From: Terriglobia bacterium
GTDB taxonomy: Bacteria > Acidobacteriota > Terriglobia > Terriglobales > Acidobacteriaceae
Assembly (NCBI GenBank): GCA_020072585.1
Contig: JAIQGL010000007.1
Location: 1 to 64,000 of the forward strand
DNA length: 64,000 bases
Reading direction: 5' to 3'
This document shows, piece after piece, positions 1-11,171 of this stretch. A program made the position numbers and the translations under genes. Under the pieces are notes generated by a model. That model was not told the DNA's origin. It saw nothing but the letters and a program-made list of their open reading frames with translations, and made no database searches. Positions within the stretch are counted from its first letter, which is position 1. The number at the start of each line of letters is the position of its first letter.

Positions 1-506
1 ACATCGTCGCCCGGAAACTTGTAGCTCTTCAACAGCTCGCGCACTTCCAGCTCCACCAGGTCCAGCAGCTCCGGATCGTCCACTGCATCGCACTTGTTCA
101 ATGCCACCACGATGCAGGGCACGCCTACCTGGCGGGCCAACAGCACGTGTTCGCGCGTCTGCGGCATCGGACCGTCGGTGGCCGCTACCACCAGGATGGC
201 GCCATCCATCTGCGCCGCGCCGGTGATCATGTTCTTGATGTAATCGGCGTGGCCGGGGCAATCCACGTGCGCATAGTGCCGGTTCGGCGTCTCGTACTCC
301 ACGTGCGCCGTCGCGATCGTGATGCCGCGCTCGCGCTCTTCCGGCGCGTTGTCAATCGAATCAAACGAACGGAACTTGATCTTCGGGTTGTGCTTGGACA
401 ACACCTTGGTGATCGCCGCCGTCAACGTCGTCTTCCCATGGTCAATATGGCCAATCGTCCCTACGTTTACGTGCGGCTTGCTGCGATCAAATTTTTCCTT
501 TGCCAT
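1..506 (-). CDS. tuf: Elongation factor Tu, N-terminal part (cut by the window edge)
   Basis: EF-Tu delivers aminoacyl-tRNA to the ribosome as a GTP complex. The minus-strand frame from ATG at 506 reads [20 protein letters not shown], then the P-loop [10 protein letters not shown], the switch I region with RGITI, the [10 protein letters not shown]3 motif and the NKCD G4 motif. About 168 codons are present; the GTPase domain runs off position 1, so domains 2 and 3 are missing only because of the window edge. It is the last visible gene of the str operon order rpsL-rpsG-fusA-(small gene)-tuf, 14 bases after the small ABM-like gene. A GAGG-type Shine-Dalgarno lies just before the start. Identification is secure. 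Confidence 0.97.
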   Translation of the reverse strand, partial: MAKEKFDRSKPHVNVGTIGHIDHGKTTLTAAITKVLSKHNPKIKFRSFDSIDNAPEERERGITIATAHVEYETPNRHYAHVDCPGHADYIKNMITGAAQMDGAILVVAATDGPMPQTREHVLLARQVGVPCIVVALNKCDAVDDPELLDLVELEVRELLKSYKFPGDD

Positions 507-520
507 TGCTTGATGCTCCT

Positions 521-841
521 CTAGCCTTTGCTGAACCAGAACGCGCCCAGGCGCGTCTCTGATTCCGTTAAACCTTCCAGTTCCTTGTCCAGCCGTCCAT
601 ATTCGGCCAGATTCTGCTGGTGGAACCGGCTGAACTCTTCTTCCGTCTGCCAGTAATCCAGCGTGAGAAAACGTAGATCAACAGCAACATCTCTTACCAG
701 CTCCGTTCGGATGTAGCCTGCGGAACCACGGAAGAAACGCGCCCATGTTCCTTCAGGCCCGTACTTCTGAACAAACTCCGATGCCTTGTCCGGCCGTACA
801 CGAAACTCCCAGACGATTACGTACTCTCGGACGCCAGGCAC
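521..841 (-). CDS. Small ABM-like (dimeric alpha-beta barrel) protein between fusA and tuf
   Basis: A 106-residue protein beginning [20 protein letters not shown] and continuing with a W-A-R-F-F-R segment and a tyrosine-rich strand. This resembles the antibiotic-biosynthesis-monooxygenase (ABM) fold, a ferredoxin-like domain also used by non-enzymatic stress proteins. The GTG at 841 is chosen because it sits 5 bases after the fusA stop; a longer version from 883 would overlap fusA and adds low-complexity residues. Its place inside the str operon implies co-expression with translation factors, but no catalytic residue can be named. ABM assignment is by fold-like pattern only; function unknown. 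Confidence 0.6.
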   Translation of the reverse strand: MPGVREYVIVWEFRVRPDKASEFVQKYGPEGTWARFFRGSAGYIRTELVRDVAVDLRFLTLDYWQTEEEFSRFHQQNLAEYGRLDKELEGLTESETRLGAFWFSKG

Positions 842-845
842 AAAA

Positions 846-2942
<2,097 letters not shown>

Positions 2943-2957
2943 TGTATGTTCCTAAAT

Positions 2958-2997
2958 CCTTGAAATTTGAAATTTAAAATTTCAAATTGAAAATTCT
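2958..2997. repeat. AT-rich palindromic spacer before fusA
   Basis: The rpsG-fusA gap is almost only A and T, built from repeated AAATTT and TTCAAATT words that can pair with each other (for example GAAATTTGAAATTT against AAATTTCAAATT). Very similar elements occur before atpD (18573-18612) and atpA (21212-21254). The surrounding genes are clearly GC-rich, so this composition is deliberate or a dispersed repeat. Possibly an AU-rich translation enhancer; function not shown. Confidence 0.7.
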
Positions 2998-2999
2998 CG

Positions 3000-3470
3000 T
3001 TACCACCGATAATGCGCAAAAGCCTTGTTTGCCTCTGCCATACGGTGAACGTCTTCCTTTTTCTTGATCGCGGCGCCGCGACCATTGGCCGCGTCCAGCA
3101 ACTCATTGGTGAGCTTGTCCACCATGCCTTTTTCGCCACGCTCGCGCGCATAGCCGACAATCCAGCGGATGGCCAGCGATGTACGCCGATCCGGATTTAC
3201 CTCCACCGGAACCTGGTAGTTGGCTCCACCCACGCGGCGGGTCTTCACTTCCAGCATGGGCTTGGCATTTTCCACGGCCTTCTTGAACAGCTTCAGGGCC
3301 TCGTCTCCGCCCTTGGCCTGCAGGTTTTCCATGCACTTATAGAAAATCCCCTGCGCGGTGGATTTCTTGCCGCCCCACATCATGGTGTTCACAAACTTGG
3401 TCACCAGCGTTGAGCTGTAAATCGGGTCCGCGATGGGATCCCTCTTGGGAACGTGTCCTTTACGTGGCAT
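3000..3470 (-). CDS. rpsG: 30S ribosomal protein S7
   Basis: S7 binds the 3' major domain of 16S rRNA and organises the head of the small subunit near the E site. The 156-residue protein begins [20 protein letters not shown] and carries the conserved [16 protein letters not shown] and the [14 protein letters not shown] segments. Length and position (between rpsL and fusA) are standard. The start codon is preceded by AAGGAATAAAAAGCT, a good Shine-Dalgarno. In other bacteria S7 autoregulates the str operon through the rpsL-rpsG gap; here that gap holds inverted repeats (3508-3614). Confidence 0.98.
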   Translation of the reverse strand: MPRKGHVPKRDPIADPIYSSTLVTKFVNTMMWGGKKSTAQGIFYKCMENLQAKGGDEALKLFKKAVENAKPMLEVKTRRVGGANYQVPVEVNPDRRTSLAIRWIVGYARERGEKGMVDKLTNELLDAANGRGAAIKKKEDVHRMAEANKAFAHYRW

Positions 3471-3507
3471 AGCTTTTTATTCCTTCAAAATCCTTTACAA
3501 ATTAACG

Positions 3508-3614
3508 ATTGCCAAAATTGCCAGTATTGCCAAAAATCGCCGGAATTGACTTATTTATCCAAACCGCCCGCTTTCCAATCTGGATTTTTTGGCAATTGTC
3601 ACTTCTGGCAATTG
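3508..3614. repeat. Inverted and direct TTGGCAAT repeats in the rpsL-rpsG gap
   Basis: The 146-base gap contains ATTGCC three times (3508, 3517, 3526) and GGCAAT twice (3591, 3607). ATTGCCAAAAATC at 3526-3538 is complementary, with one bulge, to GATTTTTTGGCAAT at 3583-3596. On the transcribed minus strand this gives a long A/U-rich hairpin with competing alternatives between two well-spaced genes. In other bacteria S7 represses translation by binding this same gap, so a regulatory stem is plausible; the repeats could also be slippage products. Confidence 0.55.
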
Positions 3615-3616
3615 TC

Positions 3617-3988
3617 TTACTTCGGTCTCTTGGCTCCGTATTTCGAGCGCCCCTGCTTGCGGTTGGCTACGCCCGTGGCGTCCAGCGTACCGCGCACCAC
3701 GTGATAACGGACTCCGGGAAGGTCTTTCACACGGCCTCCGCGGATCAGCACAATGGAGTGCTCCTGCAGGTTGTGGCCAACACCGGGGATGTACGTTGTG
3801 ACTTCAATCCCATTGGTCAGGCGTACGCGGGCTACCTTGCGCAATGCCGAATTCGGTTTTTTGGGCGTCTGCGTATAAACGCGCGTACAAACGCCACGAC
3901 GCTGTGGCGAAGATTGCAGGGCCGGACTTGCCGTTTTGTAATTCGGCGCCGTTCTACCTTTGCGGACCAACTGATTGAATGTCGGCAT
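3617..3988 (-). CDS. rpsL: 30S ribosomal protein S12
   Basis: S12 sits at the decoding centre and controls accuracy. The 123-residue protein begins [20 protein letters not shown] and carries the invariant [19 protein letters not shown] loop and [12 protein letters not shown]. The lysine of the KKPNSA loop, where streptomycin-resistance substitutions usually arise, is the wild-type residue. The start has AGGAGAAAAG directly upstream. It is the first gene of the str operon; its promoter must lie in the repeat-rich region 3989-4828. Confidence 0.98.
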   Translation of the reverse strand: MPTFNQLVRKGRTAPNYKTASPALQSSPQRRGVCTRVYTQTPKKPNSALRKVARVRLTNGIEVTTYIPGVGHNLQEHSIVLIRGGRVKDLPGVRYHVVRGTLDATGVANRKQGRSKYGAKRPK

Positions 3989-4225
3989 CTTTTCTCCTAG
4001 GGCTCCGCAACGCTCCGCTGCTTTGCCCTCGTGCTACGTTCGCGCGGGACAGCGCTCTCTTCGCACTTCACCCGCTTTTCTCCTAGGGCTCCGCAACGCT
4101 CCGCTGCTTTGCCCTCGTGCTTGCTCGCGCAACCCGCGCTCGCTCCGCGCTTACCCTTTTCTTTGCTTCTCTAGGGCTCTGCGGCAAGCCGCTCCGCCCT
4201 CGTGCTACGTTCGCGCGGGACAGCG
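3989..4225. repeat. Tandem duplication of the rpsL upstream region, including its Shine-Dalgarno
   Basis: A 47-base block at 3989-4035 recurs exactly at 4075-4121 (period 86). A diverged third copy follows from about 4166, and the companion block at 4031-4054 recurs at 4202-4225. On the minus strand the block carries the CCTAGGAGAAAAG ribosome-binding site of rpsL; the upstream copy keeps that site but is followed by CGG instead of ATG. The result is a GC-rich, repeat-built 5' leader for the str operon. Confidence 0.85.
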
Positions 4226-4828
4226 TTCTCTTCGCTCGTCTCCCGCGGACAAAAATCCTTTAAATCCTGCTGGTGCGCAGACATATTGCGGCACACACGC
4301 TCGCCAGCCTGCTTGAAGATCCCGCGTTGCGAGACTGGCTGCGACGCATGCAGCCATAAATCCGCTAAATCAGCGGAGAATATTGAATTACCCTATCAGT
4401 GGTTGAGAAACGACGGTGGCACCGAGCCTGAATGGGGGCACTCCGTTTCGTTCTCCTGGCTCGCATACCCTTCCGTGGGAAGGTAGCGCGAACCATTTCA
4501 GCGAGGCATGCCCTGCTAACGGATCCAAATCCTCGGGCAATAACTGCTCACAGCTCACTACAGGCAAGCTAAATTGTACTCGCGGAACCTTCTTAATATA
4601 GCAACTGAGGACAAACCCGTCAATACGACCACCAGCCAGGCAGACAAGAAAGTACGCGGAATCAGCCGGGTAAACCATGGATCCACGCGCTTGGCGGCGA
4701 AACTCGCGCTTCTAGGCTCTTACTTGCTGAAACACCCCTCGCATGGGGCCGCTTCGATTTCCCCCGGCCAACCGCCCCATGTTGAAGAAATCCCCGCAAG
4801 AATCTACACTGAACACTCTTCTATACTT
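4226..4828. other. Intergenic region between rpsL and the divergent lipoprotein gene
   Basis: About 600 bases with no gene I can support. The short frames across it show no protein-like composition. It must contain the str operon promoter (minus strand) and the promoter of the lipoprotein gene (plus strand). I found no clear -35/-10 pair and no tRNA fold. Confidence 0.5.
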
Positions 4829-7027
4829 ATGCGCATTCAATTGCTTTCCAAGACGCGGGGGAAAAGACTGGGCCGCCGGCATTTTGCGGGAACGGCGGCA
4901 TCCATGGCCCTGGGTGTTCTGTTTTTGTCGTTTGTCGCCGGCTGCGGCGGAAGTTCCTCTTCCAATAAAAATACTGTGGCGTCCGTCACGGTAATTCCAG
5001 CCACAATCTCTCTGGTCGCGGGAGAGGTTGTCACCATCAGAGCGGCGGCGGTAAATGCCTCCAATAATCCGGTAAACACGACATTTACTTTCAACTCGTC
5101 GAACACTAATATCGCCACCATATCTCCGGCGGGCCTGGTATGCGGCGGCGTCTGGGACTCGCTCTTTGTGGTCTGTAATGACACGGACCCGCTGGGCAAC
5201 CCGGTTGCGGGAACAGCCACGATTACCGCGACCGCGCAAGGCGTCTCCAGCGGGCCGGTGAGTGTATCGGTACATCCGTCCATAACATCGGTAACCGTTG
5301 AACCGGTCGGCGGATGCTTCTCTATCGCACAGACACATCAATTCAAGGCCCACGCCTTCCACAACGCCACTGAGATTACCAGCCAGATAGGCAGCTTTAC
5401 GTGGACACCATCTGACTTTACCGTGGCTTCGATCGACGCGAACGGGTTAGCGACAGCACGCGGGCCTGGCCTGACTGGAGTTGTTGCCAGTGTTGGCACT
5501 ACTACCTCTCCAGCCGTGTTCTTCAAGGGCTGCATGCCGGTGCTGATTGTTCTGCACATCAACGGAGACCCAGCCGGTGTACCTACGGAATCCGTCACTT
5601 TGAACACGGCTGATACCAAGACAATTCAGGCCGATATGGTGGATGAACTGGGTACGGTCACGCCCAATGCTCCGGTCAAGATATTGAGCAACAACAGCAC
5701 TGTTGCCACGGTCTCCGGGACCACCCTTACAGCCGCCTCACCCGGAGGGGCCGGCCTGCAAGCAGTATGTGCGCCACCGACTTGCGGCAATGGAATCAAT
5801 ACGCCGATTTACAGCAATCTGTTTGGCGTTACCGTGAATGGAACCAGTCCAATTACCACCACGGTGTACGCCGCCAGTTCATTCCCGCCGCCAGCCGGCA
5901 CTTCCAGCACTCTGGTTCCGATTGACATCAGCAAGACCCCGCCCACGGCGGGAACGGCAATCAACCTGCCCGGAGTTCCAAACTCGATAGTGTTTGACCG
6001 CGCCGGCGCACGCGCTTTTATTGGAACAAGCGCCGGTCTGGCAATATTAGATGCGACTGCCAATACGGTTTCACTGGCAACTCCCATTCCCATCGGCAAA
6101 GTGCTGGCCGTATCGAGCGACGGGACCAAGGTCTTTATTTCCAATTCCGCCAATGACCCTTCCACCGGCGCTCCCATTGATCCATTTCCTTCAGAGCAGC
6201 GGTTATGGGTCTTTGACCAGGCTGCCAGCACCATCACCACGTTTATTGTTCCCGGCGTGACTGCCGCGACCTTTGATGAAGATGCGTTTCGCGCGTATGC
6301 AGTCGGGAAGGGCGATATCAATAATTCAAACAATGGCAACGTCGCTATTTTTTCCCCGCTGCTGACGCTGGTGACGCAGACCGTCCCCGGCATCAACAAC
6401 GTGAACAAAGATGTAACATCGCTGCCTTCCGGCCCATTCGTCTATGTGGCAAACTCCACTGGGCTTCTGGCAATTGCCACGTGCAACAACGTGGTGCAAG
6501 CCACTGCTCCGCCAACAAACTCCAGCACCATTCAGCTGGTGGGATCAGTGAAGAATTCGAATGCGTTCATAGCCATGGACGCCACCGGGCTTGATGTGGA
6601 GACGGTCACCACCTCGGCTCCGGCAGCCCCATTCACCATCACTCCAGCAAATTGCCAGGAGAATGTCAGCTATAGCAACCAGTTCATCGACTTTGGTCTG
6701 GGAGCGATTACAGCACGCCAGCTTCTGGTAGCCAGTAATGGCCAGCACGTCGTTGTGCTTCCAGTTGGAATCAACAAAGTAATCTCGGCTGTCCCGGTAC
6801 CTGGAGGCGCATTGGCAAACATCTCTCTCCCGGCGGGCGCTACGGAAGCGTTGAGCGGCGTTATGCCACCGGATGGAAACACCGTCTGGGCTGGGATCGC
6901 CGGCACAAATTCCGTGGACAGGATCAACCTCCTGACCAACGCGGATGACATACAACTGCCCATGACCTTTAAGAAGTCTGACGGTTCAGCAGCGCCACCA
7001 AATCTGGTGGCCATTAAACCGAAATAG
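4829..7027 (+). CDS. Secreted lipoprotein with bacterial Ig-like domains and a YVTN-type propeller
   Basis: A 732-residue protein from ATG at 4829; an upstream in-frame extension to 4574 adds no plausible sequence. The N-terminus has an RR-containing charged region, a hydrophobic core and a lipobox V-A-G-C with the lipidated Cys at residue 39. Then come Big_2-like repeats (VTVIPATISLVAGEVVTI, SITSVTVEPVGGCF, VTLNTADTKTI), each ending in an 'I-A-T-I-S/V-S' strand, and a C-terminal half of loose beta-propeller strands. It is probably anchored to a membrane leaflet facing outside the cytoplasm, as a surface or adhesion protein. Ligand unknown. The gene cut off at 63072-64000 looks like the same kind of protein. 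Confidence 0.75.
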   Translation: MRIQLLSKTRGKRLGRRHFAGTAASMALGVLFLSFVAGCGGSSSSNKNTVASVTVIPATISLVAGEVVTIRAAAVNASNNPVNTTFTFNSSNTNIATISPAGLVCGGVWDSLFVVCNDTDPLGNPVAGTATITATAQGVSSGPVSVSVHPSITSVTVEPVGGCFSIAQTHQFKAHAFHNATEITSQIGSFTWTPSDFTVASIDANGLATARGPGLTGVVASVGTTTSPAVFFKGCMPVLIVLHINGDPAGVPTESVTLNTADTKTIQADMVDELGTVTPNAPVKILSNNSTVATVSGTTLTAASPGGAGLQAVCAPPTCGNGINTPIYSNLFGVTVNGTSPITTTVYAASSFPPPAGTSSTLVPIDISKTPPTAGTAINLPGVPNSIVFDRAGARAFIGTSAGLAILDATANTVSLATPIPIGKVLAVSSDGTKVFISNSANDPSTGAPIDPFPSEQRLWVFDQAASTITTFIVPGVTAATFDEDAFRAYAVGKGDINNSNNGNVAIFSPLLTLVTQTVPGINNVNKDVTSLPSGPFVYVANSTGLLAIATCNNVVQATAPPTNSSTIQLVGSVKNSNAFIAMDATGLDVETVTTSAPAAPFTITPANCQENVSYSNQFIDFGLGAITARQLLVASNGQHVVVLPVGINKVISAVPVPGGALANISLPAGATEALSGVMPPDGNTVWAGIAGTNSVDRINLLTNADDIQLPMTFKKSDGSAAPPNLVAIKPK

Positions 7028-7041
7028 CCGGAGCCCACACC

Positions 7042-8058
7042 TTGGCAGAGCCGCTCGTGAACCAATATCGCGGGCGGCTTGCGCCTTCTCCCACCGGTTA
7101 TCTCCACCTGGGACATGCCCGCACCTTCTGGGTGGCGTGGCAGCGGGCTCGCACCGCGCACGGCAAACTCATCTTCCGCAATGAAGACCTGGACTATCAG
7201 CGATGCAGGCCGAAATTCGTCAGCGCCATGTATGAGGACCTGCGCTGGCTCGGGCTGGACTGGGACGAGGGTCCTGACCTTGATGGCGACGCTGGCCACG
7301 GAAGCAGCTTTGCGCCGAGCTTTGGGCCCTATTCACAGAGCGAGCGTCGCAGCTTTTATCTCGAAGCGTGGCGTAATCTGCGCGATGGCGGATTTATCTA
7401 TCCGTGTACCTGTTCGCGCAAGGATCTGGAGCGCTCATTGTCTGCGCCGCATGAAGCATTGCATGCAGCAGAGATGAACCAACCTGCACCTCAAGAAGAT
7501 GAGCCACAGAGGGACGATCGGTTTGCAGAGGCTTCGCCAACAGCGACGCCCGGCGCTGACGACGAACTTCCTTACCCCGGAATATGCCGCGACAAGATTG
7601 CAACCGCCGGTGAATACGATTCTCCGGCAGGCGTGAGCTGGCGTTTCAAGGTTCCTGACGACGAGACGACCTCATTCGAAGACGGATATTTCGGCAAACA
7701 GCAGTTCGTTGCCGGGCGGGACTTCTCTGACTTTCTGCTGTGGCGGCGTGACGATATTCCGGCATATCAACTTGCTGTGGTTGTGGACGATGCCGCCATG
7801 CGGATCACTGAAGTGGTGCGCGGCGCGGACCTGCTCAAAAGCACCGCGCGACAGCTGCTGCTAATGCGCGCGCTGGGGTATTCCGTGCCCGCTTATTTTC
7901 ATTGCCCGCTGCTGCGCGACGAAAAGAACGTCCGGTTAGCCAAGCGGCATGACGCACTGAGCTTGAGGGCGTTGCGGGAGCGCGGGGTTGATCCGGCAGA
8001 ATTGCGGAAACAATTTGCCGAAGCGATTGAATGGAGACGAGGATTGATGCGCGGCTAA
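7042..8058 (+). CDS. gluQ: Glutamyl-Q tRNA(Asp) synthetase
   Basis: GluQ-RS attaches glutamate to queuosine in the anticodon of tRNA(Asp). The protein (338 residues) shows the class I catalytic start GRLAPSPTGYLHLGHA with HIGH-like HLGH, the FRNEDLD segment, a zinc site made from CTCSRK and the later YPGIC, and the KMSKS counterpart RLAKR. It lacks the anticodon-binding domain of GluRS, as the family does. The listed start is TTG at 7042 with GGAG upstream; GTG at 7057 (starting NQYRGRLAPSP) is an equally good choice. An acidic insert of about 40 residues between the zinc cysteines is longer than usual. A decayed copy of the 3' end lies at 8590-8841. Confidence 0.9.
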   Translation: MAEPLVNQYRGRLAPSPTGYLHLGHARTFWVAWQRARTAHGKLIFRNEDLDYQRCRPKFVSAMYEDLRWLGLDWDEGPDLDGDAGHGSSFAPSFGPYSQSERRSFYLEAWRNLRDGGFIYPCTCSRKDLERSLSAPHEALHAAEMNQPAPQEDEPQRDDRFAEASPTATPGADDELPYPGICRDKIATAGEYDSPAGVSWRFKVPDDETTSFEDGYFGKQQFVAGRDFSDFLLWRRDDIPAYQLAVVVDDAAMRITEVVRGADLLKSTARQLLLMRALGYSVPAYFHCPLLRDEKNVRLAKRHDALSLRALRERGVDPAELRKQFAEAIEWRRGLMRG

Positions 8059-8103
8059 AACCGCAAGAAAAGCCGCAGGAAAATATTTGGGCGAGCAAAA
8101 AGT

Positions 8104-8286
8104 CTACCGCGGAGGCGCGAACGACATCCAGTTATATTCAGCCGCCGCAACCCCTGTCTGCGCCTCGGCTTTCGCTTTCACCACGCGCTTGAACCCCAGG
8201 ACCTTCCCACGCTCGGACGGAGGCACCCATTTTGTCTGTGGCAGAATGTACTTTTCTGGAATGTAGTATTCAATGACCTGTCCCAT
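8104..8286 (-). CDS. Small conserved-looking protein, 60 residues, unknown function
   Basis: From ATG at 8286 the frame reads MGQVIEYYIPEKYILPQTKW, then WVPPSERGKVLGFKRVV and a short charged tail. GGGGAGACAGCC precedes the ATG, a strong ribosome-binding site; the longer frame back to 8493 lacks one. No membrane segment or cysteine. The 'MGQVIEYYIP-K' opening resembles small orphan proteins seen in acidobacterial genomes, but I cannot name a family. It sits between gluQ and its decayed copy, on the opposite strand. Confidence 0.6.
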   Translation of the reverse strand: MGQVIEYYIPEKYILPQTKWVPPSERGKVLGFKRVVKAKAEAQTGVAAAEYNWMSFAPPR

Positions 8287-8589
8287 GGCTGTCTCCCCGC
8301 GATTTTTCTCTGACCACTCAAACCATCGGCGGCCCGTGGGCGTCCACGCGTGAAGCGGCGAACTTAGGTAACCCCGGGCGGCTACCTTTCTATATAAGGA
8401 AGAGACAATCAGGCATGCAGGGTTTGCGGGAAGGGGATAGGTGGAGGGGTGGATGGAAAGATATTTCGCAAGTTGCGAGGGCACTAAATTCAATTACCGT
8501 ACCCGTATGGCGCTAGGATTTCCTTCTCTGCCATTGAAAGGCATCACGAACGCAAAATCTCTTCATCGTGTATCTCCCGGTTCTTTCCA

Positions 8590-8841
8590 CGGACCTGCGG
8601 CGCAAGGAAGTGTCTCTCTTTCGTGCTTACCTCTTAAGAGCATAACGCAACTGCTGCTGATCCAGGCTTCTCGGTTATTCAGCACCCTTGTATTTTCATT
8701 GCCCGCTACTATGCGATGAATAGGATATCCGCCTAGCCAAGCGGCACGACGCGTTGGAGCTTGAGGATGTTGCGGGAGCAGGGAGTGAACCCATATACAT
8801 TGCGCGTACAATTTGAGAATGAGATCAAGTTGAACCTGTGA
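8590..8841 (+). pseudogene. Decayed fragment of a second gluQ 3' end
   Basis: The stretch aligns, in order, with the end of the intact gluQ (about 7800-8040). Shared blocks include ATTTTCATTGCCCGCT, TAGCCAAGCGGCA and TTGCGGGAGC. The match around the KMSKS-like region is ungapped, but a Lys codon AAG has become TAG, and a one-base insertion about 40 bases earlier breaks the frame. It is in the same orientation as the intact gene, about 750 bases further on. Most likely a relic of a tandem duplication or of a displaced second gene; the similarity is too low for a recent event. Confidence 0.75.
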
Positions 8842-8853
8842 CTAACAACGAAT

Positions 8854-8883
8854 GAGGGAGGGCGGCGCAAGCCGCCCTCCCTC
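8854..8883 (+). terminator. Strong GC-rich hairpin between converging transcripts
   Basis: GAGGGAGGGCGGC, a GCAA tetraloop and GCCGCCCTCCCTC form a perfect 13-pair stem. On the plus strand it is followed by GTATTTTCTG, a weak U tract. It lies between the gluQ side (plus) and the end of the minus-strand Ig-repeat gene, so it may stop transcription from both directions. Confidence 0.7.
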
Positions 8884-8930
8884 GTATTTTCTGCTTGTCT
8901 GCACTCGATGGATGATGCACCAGCGCAGAG

Positions 8931-11168
8931 TTATGGACAAACAGTATGCCCGGTTCCACAACCATCCGTGAAGTTGGTCACTTTGACTGTAACACTGACG
9001 CTATGACTCAGGCTTCCGCTGGTTCCTGTAACGGTAATCTGGTAGGTTCCGGCTGCTGTCGTGCTGTCGGTGAAAACCGACAGGCTTGCGGAACCTGCCC
9101 CAGTGATTGAGCCTGGGCTTACACCAACAGATAGGCCGGCAGGGTTGCTGGCACTCAGAGTCACAACACCGTTGAAGCCGCCTGTGACACCAGTGGAAAC
9201 GGTGTAAAAAGCCGAGTCGCCGGCAGCGACAGTCTGTGACGAAGGTGTGGCGCTCAGAGTAAAGTCCCCCGTGGGCACAGCAGTCGCGGTAAGCGTGACG
9301 CATACGCTGTGGGTTACTCCTCCGCTGGATGCGGCAATACAGGGGGTGTAAGTTCCGGGCGGCGTAGCCGCAGAGGTTGCAATGCTGAGCGTCGACGAAC
9401 CGGCGCCGGTAATCGAGGCAGGGGTGAACACAGCAGAAGCCCCTGCAGGCAATCCGCTCGCACTCAGGCTCACAGCGCCGCTGAAGCCACTCTGTGCCGT
9501 TGTGGACACGGTGTAAGAGGCAGATCCGCCCACCACAACGGATCGTGAACTGGGAGTTGCGCCAATCGTGAAGTTAGTGACTGCGAATGTGACCGGTGCG
9601 CCGTGGACTTCAATCCCGCTCACCGCATTGATGGTCAGCGTGCTGGCTCCAAGCGCCGTTGTAGATGGCGCGCATACCGTCAGGGTGGAAGAACCCGCGC
9701 CCGTGATGGATGCTGGACTGAAGCTGGCTGTGGCGTTCGCCGGCACTCCCGTCACATTGAAGCTGACCGTGCTGGCAAAGCCGCTGACCAGCGCACCAAT
9801 GGAGGCCGTGTAATTGGCGCATGACCCGCCTTGAACCACGCTCTGTGAACCTGGGCTGGCGGAAAGCGTAAACGTGGGCGGCGGAATAAAGCCGAACATG
9901 AAGGTTCCATAGATGTTGTCCTGGAAAATCTCAAATTCCACCGGACCGGTGTAATTATCCGAGGAACTTGGACCGGTAATGGAGGCGGTGGCTGTCTGTC
10001 CGGTTTGGCTGGTGCTCATGGCGTTCCATCTGTTTGACCAGGTGAGCGTATCGGTGATCATCAGTTTTGCGCTCAGGGAGACGAAGAAGCTGCCTGAAAT
10101 GCTGCCTTGTGTTCCGATGCCGACCTTCCGCGTGTCCGTTGCTCCCTGCCCCTCGGTTGCGGTGGCCTGGTGCTGAATCGAGAACGTTTGCGTAATGGGT
10201 TGGCCGCCCGGCGGAGGCGGCGAATATTGAAGGTTCTGGTTGGTTGTCCGGCAGAAACGCTTGTCCGCAGTGCAATTGCTTCCGGTGGGAATGTTGACTA
10301 CGTAGGAAGGGCTGGCAAAAGGATCGGCCTGGAGAATGGCTGCCAGGTCAGACGCATCCAGCCCCGGGTCCTTGGTGCCGCCAACGCAGGCCGGGTCCGT
10401 GGAGGTGCAGAGGGTGCGCGGTGCCCACCGGCGTGCAAGCACATCCGCGATATCGGATGGCATGGGAGCATGGCCATTCAGGTACTTTACGGGTATCCCA
10501 AGGATGTCCGTGGTTCCGACAGGATCATTCTGGTCAAACCCGAATCCTGTCCAGGTGAAATTTGAGGACGAGTTGATGGTGAAGCTGGTTACCGGATTGA
10601 GCCATACCCAGATGATGTCCTCATCGTGGTCCAACCCAATGGCGGAACTGGCAGGCCCCCGGATGGTCGTGCTCGTGTTGGTAGTCTCATTGACTGCCAC
10701 TGTCGAGCTGGTATCTGTCTGCTGCGTGAGCTGGGTGGATGCCGTTTGTGTAGTTTGCCCGCCAAAAAGTCCGAAAAGTGAAAAGCCCGTGGTAATCGAG
10801 GCAGTCAGGTTTACGTCATTGGTGAATGAGTTGGTTACAGAAGAGCTTGTGCCCAGCAAGGTGCTGTTGCTGTAGGTAACGGAACTGCTTGCTCCAGGCG
10901 GAGCATAAGTAACGGTTAGTACAACATACTTCGGCTCGATGGTTCCAGTCACGGGTGTAGGCGTAGGTATGGGAGTGGGAGTCGGGGTTGGCGTAGGTCC
11001 TGGGCAGCCTACGACCGCAAGTGTCGCAAGCGCCGGTGATCCTTGTCCAATCGGCGTCGTAACAGGCGGCAGCGGGCAGGCAGACCCGTTTAAGTTTGCT
11101 TGTTGTGCATTGAGAAACTGTGCTGAGAATAAACACAGGAGGGCGCCCAGCAAAACTTTCTTCTTCAC
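8931..11168 (-). CDS. Large secreted protein with C-terminal Ig-like repeats
   Basis: A 745-residue protein from GTG at 11168, with AAGGAG six bases upstream. Residues 1-21 are a signal peptide (MKKKVLLGALLCLFSAQFLNA). A Pro-Thr linker of alternating P and T sits near residues 57-72. The central part (about 75-440) is Ser/Thr-rich, beta-rich and unassigned, with a possible GLDASDL motif. Four C-terminal repeats of about 90 residues follow the pattern FTLSASPGSQSV / YTVS / GF-G-V / SITGAGSSTL, typical of Ig-like repeats in acidobacterial surface proteins. There is no sorting signal I recognise; the last residues hold two Cys. Role unknown, likely extracellular. Confidence 0.7.
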   Translation of the reverse strand: MKKKVLLGALLCLFSAQFLNAQQANLNGSACPLPPVTTPIGQGSPALATLAVVGCPGPTPTPTPTPIPTPTPVTGTIEPKYVVLTVTYAPPGASSSVTYSNSTLLGTSSSVTNSFTNDVNLTASITTGFSLFGLFGGQTTQTASTQLTQQTDTSSTVAVNETTNTSTTIRGPASSAIGLDHDEDIIWVWLNPVTSFTINSSSNFTWTGFGFDQNDPVGTTDILGIPVKYLNGHAPMPSDIADVLARRWAPRTLCTSTDPACVGGTKDPGLDASDLAAILQADPFASPSYVVNIPTGSNCTADKRFCRTTNQNLQYSPPPPGGQPITQTFSIQHQATATEGQGATDTRKVGIGTQGSISGSFFVSLSAKLMITDTLTWSNRWNAMSTSQTGQTATASITGPSSSDNYTGPVEFEIFQDNIYGTFMFGFIPPPTFTLSASPGSQSVVQGGSCANYTASIGALVSGFASTVSFNVTGVPANATASFSPASITGAGSSTLTVCAPSTTALGASTLTINAVSGIEVHGAPVTFAVTNFTIGATPSSRSVVVGGSASYTVSTTAQSGFSGAVSLSASGLPAGASAVFTPASITGAGSSTLSIATSAATPPGTYTPCIAASSGGVTHSVCVTLTATAVPTGDFTLSATPSSQTVAAGDSAFYTVSTGVTGGFNGVVTLSASNPAGLSVGVSPGSITGAGSASLSVFTDSTTAAGTYQITVTGTSGSLSHSVSVTVKVTNFTDGCGTGHTVCP

Positions 11169-11171
11169 AAG

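Noticed and set aside
4388-4678. Frames and a possible tRNA-like pattern upstream of the Ig lipoprotein
   Set aside because: No cloverleaf could be drawn and the frames on both strands look random.
10930-11010. Short alternating repeat that might be a tandem array
   Set aside because: It is the Pro-Thr linker coding sequence of the secreted Ig-repeat protein.
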